A model generated the notes under the pieces. That model was not told the origin of the DNA and did not search any database. It worked only from the letters and a program-made list of their open reading frames with translations. From contig NZ_CBFIEO010000001.1 in assembly GCF_965661665.1 (NCBI RefSeq), forward strand, positions 62,001 to 126,000: a DNA stretch of 64,000 bases, read 5' to 3'. This DNA comes from Cognatiyoonia sp965661665 (GTDB taxonomy: Bacteria; Pseudomonadota; Alphaproteobacteria; Rhodobacterales; Rhodobacteraceae). Below, one piece after another: positions 27,559-36,303 of this stretch; the stretch's first letter is position 1, and every line of letters begins with the position of its first letter. The position numbers and the translations under genes are program-made.

Positions 27559-27574
27559 TTAACCAAGAGTTAAC
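27559..27574. promoter_or_regulatory. CtrA-type binding site
   Basis: Sequence TTAAC-N5-GTTAAC is exact (also satisfies TTAA-N7-TTAA), the CtrA motif known from Caulobacter and Rhodobacterales. It lies just below the regB stop and 43-58 bases upstream of the small ORF at 27516 on the minus strand, where it could cover a -35 region. Confidence 0.6.
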
Positions 27575-27578
27575 TTGC

Positions 27579-28964
27579 TTACGGAAGGTTCAGCTGGTTT
27601 TCGCCCAAAGCACTGCCCATCGCGCCCTTTCCAAATTCAATCGCGGGTCTTGGCCAACTGACATTGATGATGGCGCCAACATGATCGGACTCGGACTCCG
27701 ATGACTGACCGTTTGCAAAATTTAAATCGGCGGAGCTGCGCTCCAACAGCGTCTTAGCAATGAAGAGTCCCAAACCCATCCCTTCGTAGGAAGGCCGATT
27801 TTCTTGATCCTGTGAAGTTCGCCGCCGTCGCACAAATGGATCACCAATCCGACCAATCACCGAAGCTGGAATACCAGGTCCATCATCGACGATGCGGACA
27901 TTCAAGCGGTTCTCTGTCCAAGAGATGTCTATCTCCACCCATTCATGGGCAAAGTCCACCGCGTTCTGGATCAAGTTCCGAAGACCATGAATTATTTCAG
28001 GCCGACGTAACACAATCGGCTGGGCGAGTGACATGTCATTCTCAGGTGCGATATCAAACAGGATCGTCTTTCCGCGATCCATATGTGGCTCCGCCGCTTC
28101 ACGAACAACGGCTTCAATAGGTGCGGTCTTCAGATGAGCGTCGTCTTTTCCAGCGCGTCCCATGGAATGTAAAATCTCTCGGCAACGATCAGCTTGTTCC
28201 CTAATCAGTTGAACATCTTCGACCATATCGGCATTGCCCTTCAGGTCTTCGACAAGTTCCGTACTGACAAGCTTAATGGTCGCAAGGGGTGTACCCAATT
28301 CATGCGCCGCTGCTGCAACAACACCACCAAGGTCGGTCAACTTTTGCTCACGGGACAGCGCAAGTTGCGTCGCCAAAAGCGCATCCCCCATTGCGTGCAT
28401 TTCGGTCGTGACTTGACGGGCATAGCCAGCTAAAAAGATCACACCAATCATAAGCGCGACCCAGAAGCCAAAGCCGAATATGACAGGCAGTTCCAGCACT
28501 TCACCAGTGGATGTCAGAATAGGAATGCTGGTTTGGCTCAGAAATGTGACCGCAATCAAAGCCGCAAACAGCACGAACATCATGCTCCGCCGATGAAGGA
28601 CAGTCGCAGCAATCGTGACGGGTGCAAGGATCAGCAGCATGAAAGGATTATTGATGCCGCCAGTGAGGTAGAGCAGCAGTGCGAGCTGCACGATATCGAA
28701 TAGGAGCATGAGAGTCGCCTCACGCTCCGTCAGTCTTCGGTTCTCCGGATAAAGAAAGCTGGAAAAGAGGTTTGCCAGAACAGAGCTGCCAACGACCAAG
28801 ATCGCTGGCGCAACTTCGATTTGAAGTCCGAAAACGAGAACAGCCACCAATATTGCCGTGATCTGACCAATGATGGCAAACCACCGCAGCGTGACCAAGG
28901 TACGCAATCTGACCCAGTTGCTGCGCTGGTTCTTCTGAAATATCTCGTAGGCAGTTTCGGTCAT
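27579..28964 (-). CDS. regB: RegB/PrrB redox-sensing histidine kinase
   Basis: 461 aa from ATG 28964; the frame extends to 29027 but that would crowd the senC start. Six hydrophobic segments in the first 185 residues carry the quinone-site heptapeptide GGINNPF at 102-108. H-box HELGTPLATI has the phospho-His at 221. The redox-active Cys is 261 (DRCREIL), both offset by four from R. capsulatus RegB numbering. ATPase N and G boxes follow (NLIQNAVDFA, DDGPGIP, GMGLGLFIA). Phosphorylates RegA under reducing conditions to switch on photosynthesis, respiration or fixation genes. Confidence 0.95.
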   Translation of the reverse strand: MTETAYEIFQKNQRSNWVRLRTLVTLRWFAIIGQITAILVAVLVFGLQIEVAPAILVVGSSVLANLFSSFLYPENRRLTEREATLMLLFDIVQLALLLYLTGGINNPFMLLILAPVTIAATVLHRRSMMFVLFAALIAVTFLSQTSIPILTSTGEVLELPVIFGFGFWVALMIGVIFLAGYARQVTTEMHAMGDALLATQLALSREQKLTDLGGVVAAAAHELGTPLATIKLVSTELVEDLKGNADMVEDVQLIREQADRCREILHSMGRAGKDDAHLKTAPIEAVVREAAEPHMDRGKTILFDIAPENDMSLAQPIVLRRPEIIHGLRNLIQNAVDFAHEWVEIDISWTENRLNVRIVDDGPGIPASVIGRIGDPFVRRRRTSQDQENRPSYEGMGLGLFIAKTLLERSSADLNFANGQSSESESDHVGAIINVSWPRPAIEFGKGAMGSALGENQLNLP

Positions 28965-29048
28965 CGCGCCGTTGTGATTGGTGAATTTTGACTGCTTATT
29001 GGTATGCGCAGGACGCGATCGGATCAATGCGACGTATGGGAACCTAGT

Positions 29049-29651
29049 ATGGACAAGAAAATAGCAATCCTTTCGGGCACTGCGCTGGGCGCATTGATCC
29101 TTGGCACGGCATTCTTTGTTGTGCGCGGGAGCATGGTTGCAGGTGCTTGTTCGGCATCGGTCGTCGCAGGCGGTGATATTGGTGGACCGTTCACCTTGGT
29201 ATCTGGTGCAGGTGAAACGGTGACAGAAGCCGACGTGATCATCGGCCCAACGCTTCTTTATTTCGGCTACACCTTCTGCCCTGATTTTTGTCCAATGGAT
29301 GTAGAGCGGAACGCGATTACGACAGATATCTTGGAGGAGAACGGTATCGATCTGACGCCGGTCTTCGTCTCAATCGATCCGGCACGGGATACAGTTGAGG
29401 TGGTGGAAGACTATACCAATAACTTCCATTCCAAGATGATTGGCCTCACAGGATCAGATGAGCAGGTCAAAGCGGCAGCAGATGAATATCGGGTGTTCTA
29501 CAGTCGCGCCGATGAAGATCCAGAGTATTATCTGATGAACCACAGTGTTTTCAGCTACTTGGTCACACCAGAGGACGGCTTCATCGACTTTTTTAAGAGC
29601 GACGACTCCCCGCAAGCGGTTGCAGATCGCATCGCTTGCCACGTGGGTTAG
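29049..29651 (+). CDS. senC: SenC/PrrC, SCO1-family copper chaperone
   Basis: 200 aa from ATG 29049; the longer frame at 29004 is rejected because it runs into the regB promoter space. N-terminal membrane anchor (about 5-27), then a thioredoxin-like SCO domain with copper ligands in FGYTFCPDFCPMD near residues 75-87 and His in YLMNHSVFSY near 162. Delivers copper to cytochrome oxidase and influences the RegB signal. Arrangement regB / senC-regA is the classical Rhodobacter prrBCA locus. Confidence 0.94.
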   Translation: MDKKIAILSGTALGALILGTAFFVVRGSMVAGACSASVVAGGDIGGPFTLVSGAGETVTEADVIIGPTLLYFGYTFCPDFCPMDVERNAITTDILEENGIDLTPVFVSIDPARDTVEVVEDYTNNFHSKMIGLTGSDEQVKAAADEYRVFYSRADEDPEYYLMNHSVFSYLVTPEDGFIDFFKSDDSPQAVADRIACHVG

Positions 29652-29705
29652 GAATATTTGACGCAATCTCCGCTGGCGCTACCTTCGAGAGGTGGAGAAA
29701 GCGAA

Positions 29706-30257
29706 ATGATCACCGATACTTTAGACTTAGGCCCTGACCCATCACTCCTTTTGGTTGACGATGATGAGGCATTTGTGCGTCGTCTTGGCAAGGCAATGGA
29801 GAAGCGCGGCTTTCAGGTTGAGACAGCGCAGTCAGTATCTGAGGGCAAGACAATCGCAACCGCACGACCTCCTGCCTATGCTGTTGTCGATTTGCGACTG
29901 GAGGACGGAAATGGTCTGGATGTCGTCGAAACACTCCGCGCGCGCCGTCCGGAGAGCCGGATTGTGGTTCTCACCGGTTACGGCGCGATTGCGACGGCCG
30001 TTGCTGCGGTCAAGATTGGTGCAACCGACTATATGGCGAAGCCTGCTGATGCGACCGATGTTACCAACGCGCTTCTTGCACGGACAGATGAGCTTCCACC
30101 GCCACCCGAAAACCCGATGAGTGCTGACCGCGTTCGGTGGGAGCATATCCAGCGGGTATATGAGCTTTGCGATCGCAACGTTTCTGAGACGGCGCGTCGG
30201 CTGAACATGCACCGCCGAACACTTCAGCGCATCCTTGCCAAACGCAGCCCACGCTAA
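29706..30257 (+). CDS. regA: RegA/PrrA global redox response regulator
   Basis: 183 aa from ATG 29706, preceded by GGTGGAGAAAG; a TTG at 29658 in the same frame is rejected. Receiver domain with acidic pocket LVDDDEAF and phospho-acceptor Asp62 in VVDLRLEDGNG, then a proline linker PPPPENPM, then a Fis-type helix-turn-helix (NVSETARRLNMHRRTLQRILAK) that is practically invariant in RegA. Partner of RegB. It converges on the GNAT gene with 4 bases overlap. Confidence 0.97.
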   Translation: MITDTLDLGPDPSLLLVDDDEAFVRRLGKAMEKRGFQVETAQSVSEGKTIATARPPAYAVVDLRLEDGNGLDVVETLRARRPESRIVVLTGYGAIATAVAAVKIGATDYMAKPADATDVTNALLARTDELPPPPENPMSADRVRWEHIQRVYELCDRNVSETARRLNMHRRTLQRILAKRSPR

Positions 30258-30724
30258 AGCGTCAGCCGTTTCACTATTCGATCAACTCTGGTGCCATCAT
30301 TCCGCGTATGGTCATTCGGGATAATGTGATCATTGATAAATCCCATGCGAGAATAGTATGCGAGGCCAAGCATGTTGTCTGAGGTGATCTTGGCTATGAT
30401 CGATTTGAACCCGCGCTTTTTTGCCTCAGCAATTGAACCTTCGATCAACGCGCGGCCAACGCCTCGTTTTGGGTTTGCTTGATCTGCAAAGCTACCAATC
30501 GATATGACGCCATCACCCACATCAAACATGCCCTGAAAGCCAACAACCTTGCCTCCGGTTTCGGCGACCAAACAAACCTCCGCTTCCTCGCGATAGTGCG
30601 CATCAAAATCTTCGACGCTGTACTCCTCCTCGTAGGCTGTTGTGCCGCCCTGACGGATAATGAAGTTCACAATATCTGTGCAAGTGGCCGCATCGCGACG
30701 TTCCATCGGTCGAACAGTAAACAT
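30254..30724 (-). CDS. GNAT-family N-acetyltransferase
   Basis: 156 aa. RDAATCTDIVNFIIRQGG at the N-terminus resembles phosphinothricin acetyltransferase-type GNATs, and the acetyl-CoA pyrophosphate loop is ANPKRGVGRALI near residue 85-96, followed by NMLGLAYYSRMGF. The acceptor substrate is unknown. Its ATG overlaps the HD-domain gene stop by one base (TGATG), so the pair is one operon. Confidence 0.85.
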   Translation of the reverse strand: MFTVRPMERRDAATCTDIVNFIIRQGGTTAYEEEYSVEDFDAHYREEAEVCLVAETGGKVVGFQGMFDVGDGVISIGSFADQANPKRGVGRALIEGSIAEAKKRGFKSIIAKITSDNMLGLAYYSRMGFINDHIIPNDHTRNDGTRVDRIVKRLTL

Positions 30725-31314
30725 CAGAGTGGCTTCAACAACGTCTCATGCATTTCAATGAATTCCTCGCGGACCTCCATTGGTGGTCTGAGTGTCAGAG
30801 TCAGCTCTTCAATCAGTTTCGCATCCACCTTTCCGAAGAACTTTGTGGCTTCATTTTCAGAGAACCCCGCAAGCTGTGTCGCTTCCATCCAAGCGCTGAT
30901 TTTGTCCGCACTTTTGATCTTACGTTTGATCGCTTGGGGGATCTTGGCGGGCAACCCGAACCGAAGATGGATCGCAGTCGCCAATCGTTCATCCAAATCT
31001 TCGTATCCTGGCCCGACCGCGGCTTTCACTGGCGAAATCATATCGCCAATCACATACTCTGGCGCATCGTGAAGGAGCGCTGCAAGTATCCATTTCTTCG
31101 GAATCTTAGGCTCCATCCGTTTCAGGATTTTAGTGACCAGAATGGAGTGTTCGGCAACCGAATACGCAAAATCGCCTTTCGTTTGACCGTTCCATCGCGC
31201 AACGAAAGATAGCCCATGTGCAATATCCTCAATCTCGATATCCATTGGCGTCGGGTCAAGCAGGTCCAGCCTGCGACCAGACAGCATCCTTTGCCATGCT
31301 CTTTTCTGCGCCAT
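30724..31314 (-). CDS. HD-domain phosphohydrolase (YfbR-like)
   Basis: 196 aa from ATG 31314; a TTG four codons upstream is possible. HD motifs: His in VAEHSILV near residue 56, HD in LLHDAPEYVIGD near 85, and distal Asp in IKSADKISAWMEA near 140. Similar proteins in this lineage are 5'-deoxynucleotidase or metal-dependent phosphohydrolases. Divergent from ahcY, 103 bases apart. Confidence 0.82.
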   Translation of the reverse strand: MAQKRAWQRMLSGRRLDLLDPTPMDIEIEDIAHGLSFVARWNGQTKGDFAYSVAEHSILVTKILKRMEPKIPKKWILAALLHDAPEYVIGDMISPVKAAVGPGYEDLDERLATAIHLRFGLPAKIPQAIKRKIKSADKISAWMEATQLAGFSENEATKFFGKVDAKLIEELTLTLRPPMEVREEFIEMHETLLKPL

Positions 31315-31417
31315 GCTCGTTCCCAAACGGACCTAAAAGCTCTGCCAATACACCATATTGTCGATACTGCTTACCCGTGTTATCCGCCAGCCAAACATAG
31401 CGCAAAGGTGCATGAAA

Positions 31418-32806
31418 ATGACGACTGACTATATTGTCAAAGACATTGAACTCGCGGCATTTGGCAGGAAAGAACTCGACATCGCTGAAACCGAAATGCC
31501 GGGCCTGATGGCCATTCGTGCGGAGTATGGGGACAGCAAGCCATTGAAAGGTGCGCGGATTGTTGGGTCGCTCCACATGACGATCCAAACGGCTGTTTTG
31601 ATTGAGACTTTGGTTGAGCTTGGCGCAGATGTGCGCTGGGCGTCTTGCAACATCTTCTCCACGCAAGACCACGCGGCTGCGGCGATTGCTGCTGGCGGCA
31701 CGCCTGTTTTTGCGATTAAGGGCCAGACCTTGGTAGAGCATTGGGACTACCTCGATAGATCCTTCATGTTCCCAGACGGTCCAAACTTAATTCTGGACGA
31801 CGGCGGCGATGCGACACTTTACGTTCTGCTTGGCGCACGTGCCGAAGCTGGTGAAGAGATCATCCCAGTCCCGCAGTCCGAAGAAGAAGCTGTGATCAAA
31901 GCGCAGATTGCGAAACGGATGGAAGCGAGCCCGGGCTGGTTCACCAAGACTAAAGAGCAGATCATCGGTGTGTCTGAAGAGACAACAACCGGTGTTCACC
32001 GACTCTATGATCTGCACAAGAATGGCCAACTTCCGTTCCCGGCGATCAACGTGAACGATTCTGTCACAAAGTCGAAGTTCGACAATAAGTACGGCTGTAA
32101 AGAGTCACTGGTCGACGGCATCCGCCGTGCGACCGACACGATGATGGCCGGTAAAGTTGCGGTTGTGATGGGCTACGGCGACGTGGGCAAAGGCTCCGCC
32201 GCTTCCCTGCGTGGCGCAGGTGCGCGCGTGAAAGTCACAGAGGTGGACCCGATCTGTGCATTGCAGGCCGCGATGGACGGTTTTGAAGTTGTCCTGCTCG
32301 AAGATGCGTTGGCGGACGCTGACATCTTCATCACGACCACCGGCAACAAGGACGTCATCCGTATCGAGCACATGCGCGAGATGAAGGATATGGCGATCGT
32401 CGGGAACATCGGGCACTTCGACAACGAAATCCAAGTCGCTGCACTGAAGAACCACAAGTGGACGAACATCAAAGAGCAGGTGGACATGATCGAGATGCCG
32501 AATGGCAATCGTCTGATCCTGCTGTCCGAGGGGCGTCTTTTGAACCTTGGCAACGCAACTGGCCACCCATCTTTTGTGATGTCGGCCTCCTTCACCAACC
32601 AAGTGCTGGCGCAGATCGAACTTTGGACCAAGGGCGACGAATATCAGCCTGGCGTCTTTATCCTGCCCAAGCATCTGGATGAGAAAGTGGCGCGCCTGCA
32701 CCTCGAGCGGATCGGTGCAAAGCTCTCAAAGCTCGACAAAGAGCAAGCCGACTATATTGGCGTCACTGTAGATGGGCCGTTCAAGTCAGAGCATTACCGG
32801 TACTAA
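31418..32806 (+). CDS. ahcY: AhcY, S-adenosylhomocysteine hydrolase
   Basis: 462 aa from ATG 31418, with AAAGGTG 7 bases upstream; an ATG two codons earlier would leave almost no spacing and 31358 is far too long. SAH-binding SLHMTIQTAVLIETL near 51-65, catalytic NDSVTKSKFDNKYGCKESL at 213-231, NAD-binding GYGDVGKG at 252-259, and C-terminal KSEHYRY that closes the active site. Splits SAH to adenosine and homocysteine, relieving product inhibition of methyltransferases. No SAH riboswitch was recognised in the 103-base leader. Confidence 0.97.
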   Translation: MTTDYIVKDIELAAFGRKELDIAETEMPGLMAIRAEYGDSKPLKGARIVGSLHMTIQTAVLIETLVELGADVRWASCNIFSTQDHAAAAIAAGGTPVFAIKGQTLVEHWDYLDRSFMFPDGPNLILDDGGDATLYVLLGARAEAGEEIIPVPQSEEEAVIKAQIAKRMEASPGWFTKTKEQIIGVSEETTTGVHRLYDLHKNGQLPFPAINVNDSVTKSKFDNKYGCKESLVDGIRRATDTMMAGKVAVVMGYGDVGKGSAASLRGAGARVKVTEVDPICALQAAMDGFEVVLLEDALADADIFITTTGNKDVIRIEHMREMKDMAIVGNIGHFDNEIQVAALKNHKWTNIKEQVDMIEMPNGNRLILLSEGRLLNLGNATGHPSFVMSASFTNQVLAQIELWTKGDEYQPGVFILPKHLDEKVARLHLERIGAKLSKLDKEQADYIGVTVDGPFKSEHYRY

Positions 32807-32830
32807 GTGCCTGACGGAAAGTTTCAGATT

Positions 32831-32862
32831 GGCCGCATGACGATCGTTCGTGCGGCCTTTTT
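32831..32862 (+). terminator. Rho-independent terminator of ahcY
   Basis: Stem GGCCGCA / TGCGGCC with a 13-base loop, followed by TTTTTG, 25 bases after the ahcY stop. It overlaps the remains of the start codon of the extensin-like pseudogene. Confidence 0.85.
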
Positions 32863-33340
32863 GTTTGTCATCATACTCCTATGTTGAGCAATCGGTGTCG
32901 CGCTCTTTCACCCTGACAGCCATCTGCCAGATGAATGGTATCCGTTTCGACCTTTGAATGTCATGGGTAGGATCACGCCGCTGACAAATTGGAAGCTGTC
33001 GAAGGTCCGTGCGAGTCCAGAACTTTGTTTGGCGGTTGTAAGTGCGGCAACCAACATCTCCCCACTGGATGACAAGGTGGAGTCGGAAAACTGTGAGAGC
33101 AGCAACCGAGTTTCATTCTCAAGGGTCGGTCAAACGCGGCTCTCTGAACTTGAGACTTCATGTCAAACGATATTGGCCTTGGCTATGTGGGAAAGTCATA
33201 GTTTACAGCTCCGCGCCGACGAAATTTTCGGAACCGAAGTCACCCGCATTATGCCCGCGATCAAGATCATCGCCACGAATGCCATGATGTGGGGAGTGGT
33301 GTGACGTTCTCTGGCCGACTGTTTTCATCCACTTTGATGT
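32837..33340 (+). pseudogene. Decayed extensin-like family gene
   Basis: One reading frame keeps a recognisable extensin-like (COG3921) protein. It has a signal-like start MTIVRAAFLFVIILLC, then an in-frame TGA at 32885, then ALFHPDSHLPDEW, ITPLTNWKLSKVRASPELC and TRLSELETSCQTILALAMWESHSLQ. Near 33255 the expected Gly-Ser-Tyr-x-Cys-Arg / SEHATANAID block is reduced to a remnant (KIIATNAMMWGVV) before a second in-frame TGA at 33302. The rest is not recognisable. Two stops plus the missing block indicate a pseudogene. It fills most of the 680-bp space between ahcY and the EVE gene; 33341-33488 shows nothing recognisable. Confidence 0.65.
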
Positions 33341-33488
33341 TTGCCGCTTCCACCTATAGTTTTGACAACGCCATGTATTATGCCGCCCCAAACGCAAATC
33401 TGGCGATTGCTGCGACGATTACTGAAAGATATCCCATTGTGCCCTACCTTAGAGCTAAGAGCAGTTTGCGCCCCAAAACGTCGCAGGG

Positions 33489-33908
33489 CTAGGGGTTTGT
33501 TTCGCCTAATTCGCAGACAATTTGCCATTCCCTGTCGGTGACGGGTTGCACTGAAAGCCGGGAGTTTTTGACCAAAACCATCTCTGAAAGATGTGGATCC
33601 GCTTTGATCATGTCGAGCGTGACCGGCTTCTTGAAGGGTCGAACCGCTCTGACATTAACGCAATCCCAACGCGCATCGTCTGTGGTGCTGTCGGGATGAG
33701 ATTCTGCGCAAACTTCGACGATCCCCACGATCTCAAGCCCTGTGCGTGAATGATAATAAAAGCCTGTGTCGCCCTGCTTCATCGCGCGCATGTTGTTGCG
33801 GGCTTGGTAGTTGCGAACGCCATCCCACTCTTCACCAGCCTCACCCTTTGCTGTCAAGTCGTCCCAGCCAAAAACATCGGGTTCCGATTTGAAAAGCCAA
33901 TGTGCCAT
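33489..33908 (-). CDS. EVE-domain protein (PUA-like, modified-nucleotide reader)
   Basis: 139 aa from ATG 33908, which overlaps the upstream stop as TGATG. Complete EVE domain: HWLFKSEPDVFGWDDL, WDGVRNYQARNNMRAMKQGDTGFYYHS and the aromatic cage region. EVE domains bind modified bases in DNA or RNA; this stand-alone type is widespread and of unclear role. Last gene of tsaD-gpsA-YCII-EVE. Confidence 0.9.
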   Translation of the reverse strand: MAHWLFKSEPDVFGWDDLTAKGEAGEEWDGVRNYQARNNMRAMKQGDTGFYYHSRTGLEIVGIVEVCAESHPDSTTDDARWDCVNVRAVRPFKKPVTLDMIKADPHLSEMVLVKNSRLSVQPVTDREWQIVCELGETNP

Positions 33909-34186
33909 CAGCCGATCACCTTGTTCCATGCTTCGATGCGCACATCCGCGAACAAGCCCGCTTGTGCATATGGGTCGTCAGCCGCCCAAGACTTCGCGTC
34001 GTCAAGTGTGTCACATTCCAAAATGATGAGGGAGCCGTGCATTGTCCTCTCCGGATTAACGAAGGGTCCGGCCATGCGCACTTCTTTTGAGGCTTTCAAA
34101 TATTCGACATGCGCTGGGCGATTGTCGAGGCGGGTTTGAAACGCGCCTTCTTTGTCTTTTGTGATGACAGCATAAAGCATGTTCAT
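33908..34186 (-). CDS. YciI-family protein
   Basis: 92 aa YCII domain (LYAVITKDKEGAFQTRLDNRPAHVEYLK, GPFVNPERTMHGSLIILE, DPYAQAGLF), with the conserved His and Asp of this ferredoxin-like fold (HVEYL, DDPY). Possible small enzyme of unknown substrate. ATG overlaps the gpsA stop (ATGA), so it is translationally coupled. Confidence 0.88.
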   Translation of the reverse strand: MNMLYAVITKDKEGAFQTRLDNRPAHVEYLKASKEVRMAGPFVNPERTMHGSLIILECDTLDDAKSWAADDPYAQAGLFADVRIEAWNKVIG

Positions 34187-35145
34187 TCCTCTCTCAGTGG
34201 CCGGGCGATCAGGTGTGCCAAGGCATCTTGGATGGTGATATCCCCGTTGCAGACTACTGCGATGACTTTTGAAACCGGTAGATCAAGATCGTGGGTGCGC
34301 GCAAGATCAACGACTGCGCGGGCGGTTGTGACCCCCTCCACTGTCTTCGATGGATCAGGCGTTTCTCCCGCGCCGAGCGCCAGCCCATAGGAGAAGTTTC
34401 GGGACAGGCTTGATGTGCAGGTCAGAACAAGGTCGCCAAATCCGGCTAGTCCATTCAGGGTTTTGGGGTCTGCGCCGAGAGTTGTGGCCAAAACCTGCAT
34501 CTCACCAAACCCGCGGGTCATCATGGCAGCGCGGGCGCTATCGCCAAGCCCTGCGCCAATCGCGCCGCCTGCGCCGATGGCAATGACGTTCTTAAGGGCA
34601 CCGCCCATTTCGGCGCCAATTACATCAGTGGTTCGGTAGATGCGGAGGTCTTCGGTCGTGAGGGCGTGCTGAAGAAGCTCGCCATGTTCTGCGTCTGATA
34701 TCGCGAGGGTGAGGGCTGTCGGTCGCCCAATGGCGATGTCATCGGCGAACGATGGACCGGTCAAGATGCCTGCGCGCGCATTTGGAATGGTCGTTGAGAT
34801 TACGGTTGTCGGGCCAGCGAGGGTCTTCAAATCAATGCCCTTGCAGCACGCGATCAGGAATTTGTCAGAGAGTGCTTCTGAATTCGCGTCTAGGAAGGTG
34901 CCAAGCTTCTGGGTCGGAATGGCCAACAGCACTGCATCTGCGTCAGCCACTTTGGAAACAGAGCCTGAGACTTTCAGGTTTTCAGGAATTGGAGCGTTTG
35001 GGAGGCGAGGTGAAACCCCATCGTGTTTGATTTGAAGGGCGGCTGCTTCATTACGAGCGACCAGTGTAATGTCCTTACCAGTCCGAGCCAATGAAATCGC
35101 CAAGGCTGTCCCGAATGCGCCCGCACCTGCAACGGCAATCTTCAT
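34183..35145 (-). CDS. gpsA: GpsA, glycerol-3-phosphate dehydrogenase [NAD(P)+]
   Basis: 320 aa. N-terminal NAD-binding GAGAFGTALA (7-16), CKGIDLKTLAGPTTV near 106, catalytic Lys in GGALKNVIAIGAG near 190, and GLGDSARAAMMTRGFGEM. Makes sn-glycerol-3-phosphate for phospholipids from DHAP. ATG overlaps the tsaD stop. Confidence 0.96.
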   Translation of the reverse strand: MKIAVAGAGAFGTALAISLARTGKDITLVARNEAAALQIKHDGVSPRLPNAPIPENLKVSGSVSKVADADAVLLAIPTQKLGTFLDANSEALSDKFLIACCKGIDLKTLAGPTTVISTTIPNARAGILTGPSFADDIAIGRPTALTLAISDAEHGELLQHALTTEDLRIYRTTDVIGAEMGGALKNVIAIGAGGAIGAGLGDSARAAMMTRGFGEMQVLATTLGADPKTLNGLAGFGDLVLTCTSSLSRNFSYGLALGAGETPDPSKTVEGVTTARAVVDLARTHDLDLPVSKVIAVVCNGDITIQDALAHLIARPLREE

Positions 35146-36236
35146 GCTTTGGCCCCCTTCTTTCCATATCCCAGCATGGCGGGGCTTTGCGTATCAAGTG
35201 GCCAGCGGGGCCGCGCAGAAAGCGTCATGTCGTCCTGTTCACCTGCGTTGAACCGTTGCAGTCCAGCGAATGCGATCATGGCAGCATTGTCAGTGCAATA
35301 CTTGAGGGGTGGTGCCACGAATTTCGAATCGAATTCTTCAGCAACCTCTTGGAGCCGCGCACGGATCAGCTGATTGGCTGCGACACCACCGGCTACGGCA
35401 AAGCTACGGTGGGCAGGCTTTTCTTCAAGGTAGCGCTGCAAAGCACGTTTTGATTTCTCGAACAGGATGTCCGCAACAGCGCCCTGAAAGCTCTCTGCAA
35501 GGTCGGCTTGATCGCTGGCAGTGATCGTATTGTCCCCGCCCAATCGCTCATCCCTTGCGCGCAAGAGCGCGGTCTTGAGGCCGGAAAATGACATATCACA
35601 TCCGGGCTTGTTCAGCAGCGGGCGGGGCAGGGGGATTCGCGACCCGTCACCGTTGCGAGCGGCCTTCTCGATATTGGGGCCGCCAGGTTGTGGCAATCCG
35701 AGCAGGCGGGCGGCCTTGTCAAAAGCCTCTCCCGGGGCATCGTCTATCGTCCCGCCGATCCGAGTGAACCTGTCGGCGCTGTGCGCGATCAGGAATTGGC
35801 AGTGCCCACCTGAAACGAGGAGGATCAGATAAGGAAAAGGCACGTCCTCTTCGATCATTGGCGACAACGCGTGTCCGGCCAAATGGTTCACACCGATGAG
35901 CGGCACATTCAAGGCCGCACTCAGACCCTTCGCACTCATAACGCCAGAGACAACGCCGCCAATCAAACCAGGACCCGCGGTTGTGGCGATGACGCTTATC
36001 TCTTGCAGTTTGACACCGCTTTGCGTGATCGCCTCTTCAACCGCCAAATCCAGCTTTTCAACATGCGCGCGTGCAGCAAGTTCAGGGACGACACCACCAA
36101 ACATGCGGTGCAATTCGTCTTGACCCATGACGACGGACGACAAGACCGACACGCCGCCATAATCCTGACGAAGAACAGCCGCGGCGGTGTCATCACAGCT
36201 GCTTTCTATTCCAAGGATGTAGGTGGGCTTGGGCAT
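35142..36236 (-). CDS. tsaD: TsaD, tRNA t6A37 threonylcarbamoyltransferase
   Basis: 364 aa ASKHA-fold protein: ILGIESSCDDTAAAVL at 7-22, metal-binding HLAGHALSP near 117 (HxxxH), LLVSGGHCQFL, and CDMSFSGLKTALLRAR. It transfers the threonylcarbamoyl group to A37 with TsaB and TsaE. Divergent from hemD with 67 bases between starts. Confidence 0.96.
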   Translation of the reverse strand: MPKPTYILGIESSCDDTAAAVLRQDYGGVSVLSSVVMGQDELHRMFGGVVPELAARAHVEKLDLAVEEAITQSGVKLQEISVIATTAGPGLIGGVVSGVMSAKGLSAALNVPLIGVNHLAGHALSPMIEEDVPFPYLILLVSGGHCQFLIAHSADRFTRIGGTIDDAPGEAFDKAARLLGLPQPGGPNIEKAARNGDGSRIPLPRPLLNKPGCDMSFSGLKTALLRARDERLGGDNTITASDQADLAESFQGAVADILFEKSKRALQRYLEEKPAHRSFAVAGGVAANQLIRARLQEVAEEFDSKFVAPPLKYCTDNAAMIAFAGLQRFNAGEQDDMTLSARPRWPLDTQSPAMLGYGKKGAKA

Positions 36237-36303
36237 TTGCGGCTTCGCTTAGGTCTGATTTCGGGTAACATGCCATAGATCAACCGACAATGACGAGATC
36301 GGA

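Noticed and set aside
29004..29048. Upstream ATG start of the SenC gene (15 extra codons)
   Set aside because: It would extend into the short divergent space with regB and adds a hydrophilic stretch before the membrane anchor; the ATG at 29049 gives the normal N-terminus.
31315..31417. SAH riboswitch upstream of ahcY
   Set aside because: The 103-base divergent leader shows no recognisable conserved core of the SAH aptamer.
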